NCBI GenBank assembly: GCA_029243165.1
Contig: JAQWSN010000002.1
Span: 18,592-82,591, forward strand
From: Flavobacteriaceae bacterium
Lineage (GTDB): Bacteria; Bacteroidota; Bacteroidia; Flavobacteriales; Flavobacteriaceae
Direction of reading: 5' to 3'
Length of the DNA stretch: 64,000 nucleotides
Below are positions 43,531 to 52,134 of this stretch, in pieces. The position numbers and the translations under genes are program-made. Numbering within the stretch: the stretch's first letter is position 1; every line of letters begins with the position of its first letter. Under the pieces are notes generated by a model. The model saw only the letters and a program-made list of their open reading frames with translations. It was not told where the DNA came from and did not search any database.

Positions 43531-44629
43531 ATGAATAGCCTTGAAGCTTGTCTAATTCTTCAATCCATTCCCGGTATGGGAATGCACCGCTGTGTCAAGT
43601 TAGTTTCTCATTTTGGTTCAGCCGAAGCTGTTTTTGAGTCGTCCTACAAAGACTGGGAGGCGGTCGAAGGTTTGGGACAACAGCTTTGTAATTCGCTGAA
43701 GAAATGGCAATTGCATCGCTCTAAAATAGAATCCCAAATCGAATTGCTTCAAAAGCATAAAGTTCAAACGCTCTTTTTTGGAACAACGGACTACCCCAAA
43801 CCACTTTCTTTTTGTTCAGATGCCCCTTTGGTTCTCTTTTATCGAGGAAACGTAACATTTAAAAAAAGAAAGCTAATTAGCATCGTCGGCACAAGAAGAA
43901 ACACCCCCCCAAGGAAAAGATTTTTGTAAACGCCTCGTAAAAGCATTAAAACCTTTTAACCCCATAGTATGCTCTGGCTTGGCAAAAGGGATTGACATTA
44001 TTGCACACCGTACAGCTCTCGAAAACGGATTGGAAACAGTTGCGTGCTTGGCACATGGGATGGAACGAATTTATCCTACGAACCATATGCAGACAGCTAA
44101 ATTGATCTGTACTAAAGGAGGTTTGGTATCGGATTTTCTCCCAAATGCCCCTTTTCGAAGAGAAAACTTTCCCAGACGAAATCGATTAATTGCGGGGATG
44201 GCTCATGCTACTGTGGTAGTTGAATCTGGAGTCGCTGGAGGAAGTATGAATACCGCCGACTTAGCGCACCGATATGGGCGAGAACTTTTCGCCGTTCCAG
44301 GACGACCAACAGACAAGAAGAGCGGAGGATGTCATCAACTGATTGTGCAACAGAAAGCTCAATTGCTTTCAGATCCTCATCAATTAATTGAGGCGTTAGG
44401 ATGGGAAAAGACACCCTTAAAAGCAGGTGTTCAAAAAGTCCTTTTCCAATCGTTAAACGAACAAGAGCAGAAGGTATTTTCGGTCTTATCAAAAAAAGAA
44501 AAAGCAGCTTTAGATGAGATTGCACTCGAACTGGGCGGGCCCATAAGTGTTGCGGCATCAGAATTGATGCAGATGGAAATGAAAGGAATGGTTCGTGCTT
44601 TGCCTGGCAAGCATTTTGAATGGATTTAA
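43531..44629 (+). pseudogene. dprA: DNA processing protein DprA, frameshifted in a C7 run
   Basis: DprA loads RecA on incoming single-stranded DNA during natural transformation. Two reading frames together give the normal protein: residues 1-120 in the first (SAM-like helices and the start of the Rossmann fold, SIVGTRRNTP), then, after one base is dropped, CSGLAKGIDIIAHRTALENGLETVA, DFLPNAPFRRENFPRRNR and a C-terminal winged helix. The break is at seven Cs (43894-43900); six would restore QGKDFCKRLVKAL and a 365-residue frame to the stop at 44629. It may be a sequencing or assembly error, a true knockout, or a slippage site. Confidence 0.85.
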
Positions 44630-45594
44630 TACCCCACCTTATCGCGTACTCTAAGCAATACCTCACGAGCCACCATTCTTGCTTTTTCAGCTCCTTTGGC
44701 TAGAGCAATATGGACCTCTTCAGGATGTTGGTAATAATAATCGAATTGACTGCGTTCCTTTTCAAATCGTTCCAGCAGTAACTCAAACAAAAGCTGTTTT
44801 GCATACCCATAACCCATTCCACCAGCTAAATATTTTTCGCGAAGTGCTTGTACTGAGGAAGAGGGAGCAATAAGAGAATACAGCGCAAAAACATTACATT
44901 TTTCAGGATCCTTAGGCGCTTCAACGGGCGTACTGTTTGTTTGAATTCCCATGATTTGCTTTCGCAGTTTTTTTTCTGGCAAAAACACATTGATGGTATT
45001 GTTTCTAGACTTACTCATTTTTTGACCATCAGTACCAGGGATGTATTGAGTATGTTCTTGAATTTTGGCCTGAGGAATTACAAAAGTTTCACCCATCTGA
45101 TGATTGAAACGTGAGGCAACATCGCGAGTAATTTCTAAATGCTGCAACTGATCTTTTCCTACCGGAACAATTTCAGCATCATAAAGCAAAATATCAGCAG
45201 CCATAAGCATGGGATAAGAAAACAGACCTGCATTGATATCAGATAATTGTTCAGACTTGTCTTTAAAAGAATGGGCTAAGGTCAATCTTTGATAAGGGAA
45301 AAAGCAATTGAGGTACCAAGCAAGTTCGGTTACTTCACTTACATCGCTTTGGCGATAAAAATGTGTTTTTTCGATATCTAATCCACAAGCCAACCAAGTA
45401 GCTGCTGTGGCAAAGGTGTTTTCTCGAAGAAGTTCACCGTTTTTGATTTGTGTTAACGAATGTAAGTCAGCGATAAAAAGAAAGGAATCTTCTTTACTTA
45501 CCTTTGACATTTCAATCGCGGGAAGTACTGCACCCAATAAATTGCCTAAGTGGGGTGTACCAGTGGATTGTACTCCAGTTAAAATTCTAGCCAT
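44626..45594 (-). CDS. trpS: Tryptophan--tRNA ligase
   Basis: Class I synthetase charging tRNA-Trp, 322 residues. The N-terminal motif is TGVQSTGTPHLGN (HIGH counterpart PHLGN, residues 14-18), DLHSLT follows, and the KMSKS loop is GQKMSKSRNN near residues 194-203. Length and motifs are complete. Its stop overlaps the end of the dprA gene by four bases, and it has its own promoter 17 bases upstream. Confidence 0.96.
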   Translation of the reverse strand: MARILTGVQSTGTPHLGNLLGAVLPAIEMSKVSKEDSFLFIADLHSLTQIKNGELLRENTFATAATWLACGLDIEKTHFYRQSDVSEVTELAWYLNCFFPYQRLTLAHSFKDKSEQLSDINAGLFSYPMLMAADILLYDAEIVPVGKDQLQHLEITRDVASRFNHQMGETFVIPQAKIQEHTQYIPGTDGQKMSKSRNNTINVFLPEKKLRKQIMGIQTNSTPVEAPKDPEKCNVFALYSLIAPSSSVQALREKYLAGGMGYGYAKQLLFELLLERFEKERSQFDYYYQHPEEVHIALAKGAEKARMVAREVLLRVRDKVGY

Positions 45595-45610
45595 TCAAAA
45601 CCATTTTCCA

Positions 45611-45618
45611 CAAAGGTA
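45611..45618 (-). promoter_or_regulatory. Promoter -7 box of trpS (TACCTTTG)
   Basis: Exact TAnnTTTG on the reverse strand, 16 bases before the trpS ATG at 45594. Confidence 0.6.
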
Positions 45619-45648
45619 CGTTTCCTCAAATAGGAGCGCAAGATTGGA

Positions 45649-46002
45649 CTAGCTATTTTTATTATTCATCTGTTTATTTATGTACAAACTAACTAAAACC
45701 AGAGCGATTCCTCCGAATAAAAATACTGAGGCAAAAAATCCAGTTTCCTCATCGTTAAAAATTTCAGCATTTTCAATGAATCCTCCTACGATCATTCCAA
45801 GAGCTACACCAATAGCAAGAGCACCGAACTTTAAACTAGAATAACCACCGACATTACGCCTTCTCTTCTCAGGGATGGGAATTCCATTTTTTATCATTTC
45901 TTGTTTTTGTTTATGATCAGAGACGATAGCAATAATGGCTATCGCGCCTCCTACTAAGATTCCAATTACAGGAATGTAAATTGCAACAATTTCAGGATTC
46001 AT
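45649..46002 (-). CDS. DUF6249-like small membrane protein
   Basis: A 117-residue protein with three hydrophobic helices (about 8-26, 55-75 and 90-107) and a Lys/Arg-rich cytoplasmic loop (KQKQEMIKNGIPIPEKRRRN). It resembles the DUF6249 domain, commonly encoded beside an ECF sigma factor in Bacteroidota, as here. Function is unknown; it may be a target or regulator of the sigma factor. It is transcribed away from the sigma gene across a gap that contains a perfect 13-bp inverted repeat. Confidence 0.7.
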   Translation of the reverse strand: MNPEIVAIYIPVIGILVGGAIAIIAIVSDHKQKQEMIKNGIPIPEKRRRNVGGYSSLKFGALAIGVALGMIVGGFIENAEIFNDEETGFFASVFLFGGIALVLVSLYINKQMNNKNS

Positions 46003-46053
46003 AATTGACAGGGGTTTTTATTGTTAATTTACTTTAGAGTCCCGACAGGATGT

Positions 46054-46087
46054 AAAAGTTACAAAAGAGAGTTTTTTTGTAACTTTT
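46054..46087. repeat. Perfect 13-bp inverted repeat in the divergent gap before the sigma factor gene
   Basis: AAAAGTTACAAAA (46054-46066) and TTTTGTAACTTTT (46075-46087), separated by eight bases. The arms present TTTTGTAAC outward on both strands, resembling divergent ECF-type -35 elements; they could also act as a hairpin or a dimeric operator. Confidence 0.6.
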
Positions 46088-46132
46088 TTTAGCAAAGTGA
46101 ATCTTAACTACCAGAAATGATCCCCAAATCGA

Positions 46133-46612
46133 ATGGCATTTAATGAACAGGAACTGAATCGATTTAAAAGAGGAGAGACACCGATTTTTGAAAAAATCAT
46201 AGAAGAACACAAAGACAAAATTTTCGGAAATGTGATCCGACTTGTCCGAAACAAAGCAGATGCAGAGGAGATCACACAAATTGTTTTTGTTAAGTGTTAC
46301 ACAGAACGCAAAAAATTTAGAGGAGATTCAAAACTGTCTGTATGGCTTTACCGAATTGCATTTAACGAAGCCTTGCTTTTTTTGCGACAGAACAAAAAAT
46401 GGTTGAGATTGGAAGAACAAGCAAGAAAAAGCGTTCCGTGCAATCCCAAAGTAGAGCAGTTGTATGATGAGAAAAACAAAAAAGAATGGCTTAACAAAGC
46501 CTTGGACCAACTTCACCCTGATGAAAAGTGGGTGATCGGTTTATTTTATTATGAAGAATTGAGCTATCAAGAAATTAAAGAACGAACGGGTTTGACCCTT
46601 TCGAATGTATAG
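46133..46612 (+). CDS. ECF-type RNA polymerase sigma factor, truncated by an amber codon in region 4
   Basis: Regions 2 and 4 of an extracytoplasmic-function sigma factor are clear: FEKIIEEHKDKIFGNVIRLVRNKADAEEITQIVFVKCY (region 2, about residues 17-55) and the HTH start LSYQEIKERTGLTLSNV (about 142-159). The frame stops at TAG (46610-46612) in the middle of the recognition helix. Reading past it continues for 24 sensible codons (IKIHRGKKKLKEQL...) to a TAA at 46687, which overlaps the next ATG by 11 bases, as functional operons here do. The likely original codon is AAG (Lys). As it stands the protein lacks the C-terminal DNA-binding helix. Confidence 0.82.
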   Translation: MAFNEQELNRFKRGETPIFEKIIEEHKDKIFGNVIRLVRNKADAEEITQIVFVKCYTERKKFRGDSKLSVWLYRIAFNEALLFLRQNKKWLRLEEQARKSVPCNPKVEQLYDEKNKKEWLNKALDQLHPDEKWVIGLFYYEELSYQEIKERTGLTLSNV

Positions 46613-46676
46613 ATTAAAATCCATAGAGGGAAAAAGAAGTTAAAAGAGCAATTGATCCCTTATCAAAACTTTTTTT

Positions 46677-47033
46677 ATGAAAGATAAAATGTTAAAATCA
46701 ATTCTGATTCGATTTCAGAGTAAGCACGAATTCCCCAAAGGATTAAAAGAGCACATTCTACAAAAAATTATTCAAGCTCAATATCAAGAACAGAGGGCGA
46801 AGCAATTTTCTCGTTCTTTCAGCTCGGGATTGTTGATGATTATTTACAGTCTTATTTGGCTGGGAATTTGTTTTATGAATTGGGGAACTTTTGCAGGGTT
46901 ATCTTCTGAAAACTGGATTTCCCCCACAAGTATTCCGATGCTTTTTGCCACTTTTTTAGCCCTTCTTCTACTTAGTTTTTTATCCCCTTTTATTGAGAAA
47001 ACAAGTGCGGTAAATCGGTTCTCAAAAGCGTAA
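46677..47033 (+). CDS. Small membrane protein downstream of the sigma factor (possible anti-sigma partner)
   Basis: A 118-residue protein with a charged N-terminal third (FQSKHEFPKGLKEHILQKII) and two hydrophobic helices (about 50-68 and 80-103). No database family is recognised by eye. Its position immediately after the sigma gene, with the sigma frame overlapping its start if the amber codon is read through, and its cytoplasmic head plus membrane part are typical of anti-sigma factors or their relatives, but this is only inference. Confidence 0.6.
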   Translation: MKDKMLKSILIRFQSKHEFPKGLKEHILQKIIQAQYQEQRAKQFSRSFSSGLLMIIYSLIWLGICFMNWGTFAGLSSENWISPTSIPMLFATFLALLLLSFLSPFIEKTSAVNRFSKA

Positions 47034-47050
47034 ATAGCTATCTTTAAGGC

Positions 47051-47824
47051 GTGAGAAAGGCAATACTTGTTTTGTGGCGAATTTGGTTTTATGTTTTAGC
47101 TGCTTTTCCTGTAATTTTTCTTTTTTTCCCGTTGGCATTTCTGCTGCTATTACCTAACGGTTATCGCTATGTTTTTTGGATAGCAAGAAATATTTGGGCT
47201 CCGATTGTATTATTTGGTTCAGGCTTTTGGATTAAAAAAATTAATAATCTTCCACCGGAAGGGAAAAGTTTTATGATCATAGCAAACCATAGCAGTTACA
47301 TGGACATTATGTTGATGTTCCGAATGCGAAAAACACCGTTTGTTTTTGTAGGAAAAAAGGAATTAGTTAAAATTCCGTTTTTTGGCTATTTGTACAAACG
47401 CGCTGCCATTATGGTCGATCGCTCTTCATCCAAAAGTCGTTATCAGGTTTATCAAAGGGCACAAGAAGTGATCCGAAAAGGGTACAGTGTTTGTATTTTT
47501 CCAGAAAAAGAATATTTGGACGAAACCATTTTACTAAACCCTTTTAAAAAAGGAGCCTTTAAACTTGCCTCTGAACACCAGCTTCCCATATTGCCTATTG
47601 TATTTTTGGACTGTAAAAGAAAATTTCCATGGTACACAACCTACGGTTATCCGGGATCTCTCAGAGCAAAGGCTTTGGAGGTTATTCCCCAAGCGGACAT
47701 CAATTCAAAGACAATGGAGTCACTTCAAGAGTATGCGTATCAAGAAATTAAGTCATCCTTAGAAAACGATCCAGAAAGGAAAGCTGTTGAAGCAACCGAA
47801 CTCTGGAAGAAGATAACGGCTTAA
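47051..47824 (+). CDS. 1-acyl-sn-glycerol-3-phosphate acyltransferase
   Basis: PlsC-type enzyme that adds the second acyl chain in phosphatidic acid synthesis; 257 residues, an N-terminal membrane helix (about 10-32). The catalytic NHSSYMD (H-x4-D) is near residues 79-85, and FPEKEYLDE takes the place of the usual FPEG motif (Gly to Lys). FKKGAFKLA and PILPIVFL are the later PlsC blocks. It uses a GTG start; the near-consensus box TATCTTTA (47039-47046) would give a leaderless mRNA. Confidence 0.88.
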   Translation: MRKAILVLWRIWFYVLAAFPVIFLFFPLAFLLLLPNGYRYVFWIARNIWAPIVLFGSGFWIKKINNLPPEGKSFMIIANHSSYMDIMLMFRMRKTPFVFVGKKELVKIPFFGYLYKRAAIMVDRSSSKSRYQVYQRAQEVIRKGYSVCIFPEKEYLDETILLNPFKKGAFKLASEHQLPILPIVFLDCKRKFPWYTTYGYPGSLRAKALEVIPQADINSKTMESLQEYAYQEIKSSLENDPERKAVEATELWKKITA

Positions 47825-47825
47825 C

Positions 47826-48833
47826 TTAGTGATTTACCGCTTTGAGTGTTTCCATGATTTTTTGTTCCAATTCTTCCATTAACTCAGGATTGTCTAAAAG
47901 CAAGTTTTTGACCGCATCACGTCCTTGTCCAATTTTAGTTTCTCCGTAACTAAACCAGGATCCACTCTTTTTGATAATTTCGTAATTGACACCTAAATCA
48001 ATGATTTCACCTATTTTGGAAATTCCAACTCCATACATGATATCAAACTCAGTAGTTCGGAAAGGAGGAGCTACTTTATTCTTGACTACTTTGACACGTG
48101 TTTTATTTCCCAATACTTCCGACTCAGTACTTTTAATTTGAGTAGATCGGCGAATATCCAACCGAACCGAAGCATAAAATTTTAACGCATTCCCTCCCGT
48201 AGTTGTTTCTGGATTTCCAAACATGACCCCAATTTTTTCACGGAGTTGATTAATGAAGAATACCGTACAGTTGGTTTTACTAATTGAAGCGGTCAGTTTT
48301 CGTAATGCTTGTGACATTAAACGAGCATGAAGACCCATTTTGGAATCTCCCATTTCGCCTTCAATTTCACTTTTTGGGGTAAGCGCAGCAACAGAGTCTA
48401 TTACAACAATATCAATTGCACCTGAGCGGATGAGGTTGTCCGCAATTTCGAGAGCCTGTTCTCCATGGTCGGGTTGCGAAATTATTAATTCACCAACATC
48501 GACGCCTAATTTTTCTGCGTAAAATCGATCAAAAGCATGTTCTGCATCAATAAATGCAGCAATGCCTCCTTGTTTTTGACATTCAGCAATTGCGTGAAGG
48601 GTTAAGGTTGTTTTACCCGAAGATTCAGGACCGTAGATCTCGATTACCCGACCTCTAGGATAACCTCCAACCCCTAAGGCAATATCCAAACCAATGGAAC
48701 CTGAGGGAATAGCCTCTACTTCTTCCACGGCTTCATCACCAAGTTTCATCACAGACCCTTTTCCGTAGGTCTTATCTAGTTTGTCTAGTGTAAGTTGTAG
48801 TGCTTTTAATTTTGCGTTTTTCTGATCTGCCAT
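47826..48833 (-). CDS. recA: Recombinase RecA
   Basis: ATP-dependent strand-exchange protein for homologous recombination and the SOS response; 335 residues. The Walker A motif GPESSGKTT is near residues 69-77, Walker [11 protein letters not shown] follows, and loops L1 and L2 are in [24 protein letters not shown] and [33 protein letters not shown]. Complete length. It is tail-to-tail with the acyltransferase (one-base gap). No TAnnTTTG box or SOS-like palindrome was seen just upstream. Confidence 0.97.
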   Translation of the reverse strand: MADQKNAKLKALQLTLDKLDKTYGKGSVMKLGDEAVEEVEAIPSGSIGLDIALGVGGYPRGRVIEIYGPESSGKTTLTLHAIAECQKQGGIAAFIDAEHAFDRFYAEKLGVDVGELIISQPDHGEQALEIADNLIRSGAIDIVVIDSVAALTPKSEIEGEMGDSKMGLHARLMSQALRKLTASISKTNCTVFFINQLREKIGVMFGNPETTTGGNALKFYASVRLDIRRSTQIKSTESEVLGNKTRVKVVKNKVAPPFRTTEFDIMYGVGISKIGEIIDLGVNYEIIKKSGSWFSYGETKIGQGRDAVKNLLLDNPELMEELEQKIMETLKAVNH

Positions 48834-48939
48834 ATCGCTCTTTTTGGCTAATTTACTGTTTCTTCTTTTCGCTTACAAGTCAGAAATCACCGCATTATTA
48901 ACAATTTTTTGTAAGTTTAAAAAGATATTAAAGACTGCT

Positions 48940-50259
48940 ATGAAAAACTATTTTTTACTTCTTTGCTTTTTTTCAATTTCCCTTTTTGGTCAACATATTT
49001 TACCGCTTCGTGAGCGCGCAGCCCTGATCGATGAAATTCAAAAAGAACGCATAGAAAAATTACTTCCAGATTTGATGCAAGAACAAAATTTGGACATGTG
49101 GGTTCTCATTACGCGAGAGTACAACGAAGATCCTGTGGTAAAAACCTTACTGCCTCCTACTTGGCTCAATGCAAGAAGAAGAACGATCTTAGTTTTTTCA
49201 AAAACCAAAGAGGGGGTAGATGCAGTTGCGATTACGCGATACAATTTTGGAAAAAACATTCGCTCCATCTGGAATAAAGAAGAACAACCCGATCAGTGGA
49301 AAGCTCTGGCGGACTACATTCAAAACCAGAATCCAAAACGCATTGGAGTTAATATTTCAGAACATTACGGATTGGCAGATGGGTTGGCTAAAACAGATCA
49401 TGATGGGATGATGCAAGCACTCCCTGCCCGTTTTCAAAAACGGGTTGTTTCTGCAGAAACCTTGGCGGTAAGATGGATCGAAACTCGAACACCACGAGAA
49501 ATGACACTTTTCAGCCAATTAGTTGAAATTACACATGACATCATATCGGAAGCCTTTTCTACTAAAGTCATTACGCCTGGGGTAACCACAACAGAGGATG
49601 TGGTATGGTGGATGAGAGAAAAAGTACTTTCCTTGGGACTAGAGACCTGGTTTCACCCAACGGTAGATGTTCAGCGAACGGGCAATAGTGATTTGTACGC
49701 TTTTGATGGAAAATCAAAGTTTGACGTCATTCTTCCGGGCGATCTTGTGCATTGTGATTTTGGGATTACCTACCTTACTTTGAATACGGATTGCCAAGAG
49801 CTCGCCTATGTTTTAAAACCCGAGGAGACGGAAGCTCCCGATTTTTTAAAGGAAGCTTTACAACAAGGAAATGCCGTTCAGGATCATTTGACGGATCATT
49901 TTAAAACGGGGAGAACTGGAAATGAAACCTTAGGTATGGCAATTGCCGAAAGTAAAGCAGCGGGACTACGCCCCCAGATTTACACCCATCCTCTGGGCTT
50001 GTACGGACATTCGGCAGGGACAACCTTTGGGATGTGGGATGCCCAAGAAGGAGTTCCTGGTTCAGGAGAGCACCCCTTGTATGAAAACACAGTTTATGCC
50101 ATTGAACTCAATGCCAAAGTATTTTTACCCGAATGGGACAAAGACATTCGGGTGATGTTGGAGGAAGCAGGGTATTTCGGTCCAAATGGATTTAGATACG
50201 TAAATGGCCGTCAAACCCAACTGATGTTGATAGGGGATAAAACACCCCACTTAGAGTAA
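48940..50259 (+). CDS. M24 family metallopeptidase (Xaa-Pro aminopeptidase type), secreted
   Basis: A 439-residue protein with a signal peptide (about 1-18, FLLLCFFSISLFG-Q), a creatinase-like N-terminal domain (about 25-180) and a pita-bread M24 catalytic domain (about 190-435). Possible metal ligands are the Asp residues in VHCDFGITYLTLNTD, the His in HPLGLYGHSAGTTFG and Glu residues in NTVYAIELN and the MLEEAG block. Length and order fit Xaa-Pro dipeptidases and aminopeptidases. A longer frame from 48844 would bury the signal peptide and is rejected. It is divergent from recA. Confidence 0.85.
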   Translation: MKNYFLLLCFFSISLFGQHILPLRERAALIDEIQKERIEKLLPDLMQEQNLDMWVLITREYNEDPVVKTLLPPTWLNARRRTILVFSKTKEGVDAVAITRYNFGKNIRSIWNKEEQPDQWKALADYIQNQNPKRIGVNISEHYGLADGLAKTDHDGMMQALPARFQKRVVSAETLAVRWIETRTPREMTLFSQLVEITHDIISEAFSTKVITPGVTTTEDVVWWMREKVLSLGLETWFHPTVDVQRTGNSDLYAFDGKSKFDVILPGDLVHCDFGITYLTLNTDCQELAYVLKPEETEAPDFLKEALQQGNAVQDHLTDHFKTGRTGNETLGMAIAESKAAGLRPQIYTHPLGLYGHSAGTTFGMWDAQEGVPGSGEHPLYENTVYAIELNAKVFLPEWDKDIRVMLEEAGYFGPNGFRYVNGRQTQLMLIGDKTPHLE

Positions 50260-50338
50260 GGCTCGTTTGAAAATTTAACGGGGCTAAGGATTGCTATGGC
50301 ATTGTTTTTGACCATCCGTGATTACTCAAAACAAAGCC

Positions 50339-51079
50339 ATGCGAAGCCTTACTTTTTTAAACGGAATTATTTTTATTGGACTTCTAGCTTTTGGGTGTGC
50401 AAAAGACACTCTTCCAACGGAGGATGTTTATCCCGATACCCTCATGGGACATTGGGATATTGAAGGAGGAGGAACAATCTTTTTTGAAGGTGAAAGTGTT
50501 TCTGCCTCAGCGGGATGTAATACCCTTTTTACTTCAGTAACGGTGGATGAAAACACCTTGAGTTTTTCAATGTTTGCTTCTACATTGATTGGCTGTCCAG
50601 AAGAAGAGGGTAATAGAGAACAAGAGTTGGCGGCTCTTTTGGACTCAGCAATATTTACCTATGAATTAGAGGAAAACAAAGCCCGTTTATTTAATTTAGA
50701 AGAAGTACTTGTTCTCACTTTGGTCCGACCCGTTAATGTAGATTTGGTTAATAATTGGGAACTGATCTCCATTCGAACCGAAAATGCGATTAGTTCCTCC
50801 ATTTTAGACACAGACACAGGAATTACGTTTTCAGCTGATGAAACAATAAGTGTACAAACTGCATGCAACAGTGGGGGTGGAACCTACAGTACAAAAGACC
50901 AAACCGTGACCCTAAACAGTCTTGCTTTTACCGAAATGGGCTGTGAGCAAGAGCGCATGACTCGCGAAGAAGAATTTACTCAAGCATTGAATCAAATCAA
51001 CAGTTTTACGATTCTTCGAAAAACCCTAACCCTTGAAAAAGACGGGACTGTGTATCTTACCCTTCAATTGGACGAATAA
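50339..51079 (+). CDS. Lipoprotein with two META (HslJ-like) domains
   Basis: A 246-residue predicted lipoprotein, lipobox LLAFG-Cys (residue 20). Two tandem META domains follow, each with the family pattern (SASAGCNTLF...FASTLIGCPEEEGNREQELAALL and SVQTACNSGGGTYS...AFTEMGCEQERMTREEEFTQAL). The domains are named after HslJ (heat-shock, novobiocin resistance). Function is unknown. GTG 50318 is in frame, but the ATG at 50339 gives the expected signal peptide. A 247-base gap follows. Confidence 0.8.
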   Translation: MRSLTFLNGIIFIGLLAFGCAKDTLPTEDVYPDTLMGHWDIEGGGTIFFEGESVSASAGCNTLFTSVTVDENTLSFSMFASTLIGCPEEEGNREQELAALLDSAIFTYELEENKARLFNLEEVLVLTLVRPVNVDLVNNWELISIRTENAISSSILDTDTGITFSADETISVQTACNSGGGTYSTKDQTVTLNSLAFTEMGCEQERMTREEEFTQALNQINSFTILRKTLTLEKDGTVYLTLQLDE

Positions 51080-51326
51080 GCCTCCCCATTTTTTTTGTAA
51101 CTTGCTTTAAGAATAACCCAAATTACCTCTCTTTATGAAATACCTACGTCTTTATTTTCAATTTAGGTTCAGCCACGTTTTTAGTTAAATAGGAGGTTAT
51201 TGTTTTACGAATAACAGAGAGATAATGGAACGAAACGTATTGCGTTTGGCGTTCTCATTTGGGTGGATAAACAACAGATGATGGATATTCAATGGTTGTA
51301 TGCTATTAAAAAAAATTAAATAATAC

Positions 51327-52049
51327 ATGGGAATATTAATAGTAGGAGCAAATGGTGCAACAGGAGTAAATTTGGTTAAACAAATTTTAAAAAATGGACG
51401 GCAAGTCAAAGTAATAGTCAGGCCTTCTTCGAAAATTCCTAATACTTGGAATAAAAATAATCAAGTATCTGTTATTAGAAGAAATATCAATGAAATTAGT
51501 TTGGAAGAAATGATTGAATACGTAAAAGATTGTCATGCAGTGGCTTCATGTCTCGGTCATAATTTGAGTTTCAAGGGGATTTATGGTAAACCACGAAAAC
51601 TTGTTACGGAAGCAGTTAATTTGATTTGTGACGCCGTAATCAAGAACGCTCCTGAAGTACCCGTTAAATTTGTATTGATGAATACTGCTGGCAATCAGAA
51701 TAGAGACTTAAATGAACCAATTACATTTAAAGAAAAAATGATCATTGGGGCGATTCGATTGCTATTACCACCTCATACAGATAATGAGGAAGCCGCGGAT
51801 TATTTAAGAAAAAAAGTTGGCAAAAAAAATTCCTCAATTAGATGGGTAGTCGTTCGCCCGGACTCTCTTATTAATTTAGAGAAAGTGACCGAATACACCG
51901 TTCACAACTCTCCAACAAGAAGTGCAATTTTTAATCCAGGAAAAACAAGTCGTATTAATGTTGGAGATTTTATGGCTAAATTAATTGTAAGCAAGAATGA
52001 GTGGAACAAATGGGAAGGGGAAATGCCAGTTATTTACAATATGGAATAG
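51327..52049 (+). CDS. NAD(P)H-binding SDR family protein (NmrA/YwnB-like)
   Basis: A 240-residue atypical short-chain dehydrogenase. The Rossmann motif GANGATGVNLVKQIL (residues 7-21) is intact, and the later VKFVLMNTAGNQNR and VVVRPDSLINLEK blocks fit the NmrA/SDR_a group, which often binds NAD(P)H without strong catalysis. The gene is more A+T rich than its neighbours and stands alone between two gaps, so a recent arrival is possible. No promoter with the exact box is seen. Confidence 0.78.
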   Translation: MGILIVGANGATGVNLVKQILKNGRQVKVIVRPSSKIPNTWNKNNQVSVIRRNINEISLEEMIEYVKDCHAVASCLGHNLSFKGIYGKPRKLVTEAVNLICDAVIKNAPEVPVKFVLMNTAGNQNRDLNEPITFKEKMIIGAIRLLLPPHTDNEEAADYLRKKVGKKNSSIRWVVVRPDSLINLEKVTEYTVHNSPTRSAIFNPGKTSRINVGDFMAKLIVSKNEWNKWEGEMPVIYNME

Positions 52050-52103
52050 AATGTTTTACAAGCATCTTGATCATCATTTAAAACAGTTTGGAGTCTAATT
52101 TCC

Positions 52104-52111
52104 TACCTTTG
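52104..52111 (+). promoter_or_regulatory. Promoter -7 box of trhO (TACCTTTG)
   Basis: Exact TAnnTTTG, 23 bases before the trhO ATG at 52135. Confidence 0.55.
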
Positions 52112-52134
52112 TAAACCGCTTAAACGTTTATGGC

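Noticed and set aside
46067..46090. Rho-independent terminator at the 13-bp inverted repeat
   Set aside because: A T run does follow the hairpin, but no gene ends just upstream; it lies between two divergent starts, so a regulatory role is more likely.
46034..46279. 81-codon reverse frame over the start of the sigma gene
   Set aside because: It covers the inverted repeat and the conserved region 2 of the sigma factor on the other strand; the sigma reading is far better supported.
48090..48105. Further CACGTG words (also near 355, 1622 and 20880) as extra parS sites
   Set aside because: The flanking bases do not fit TGTTNCACGTGAAACA; they lie in coding DNA without the outer half-sites.
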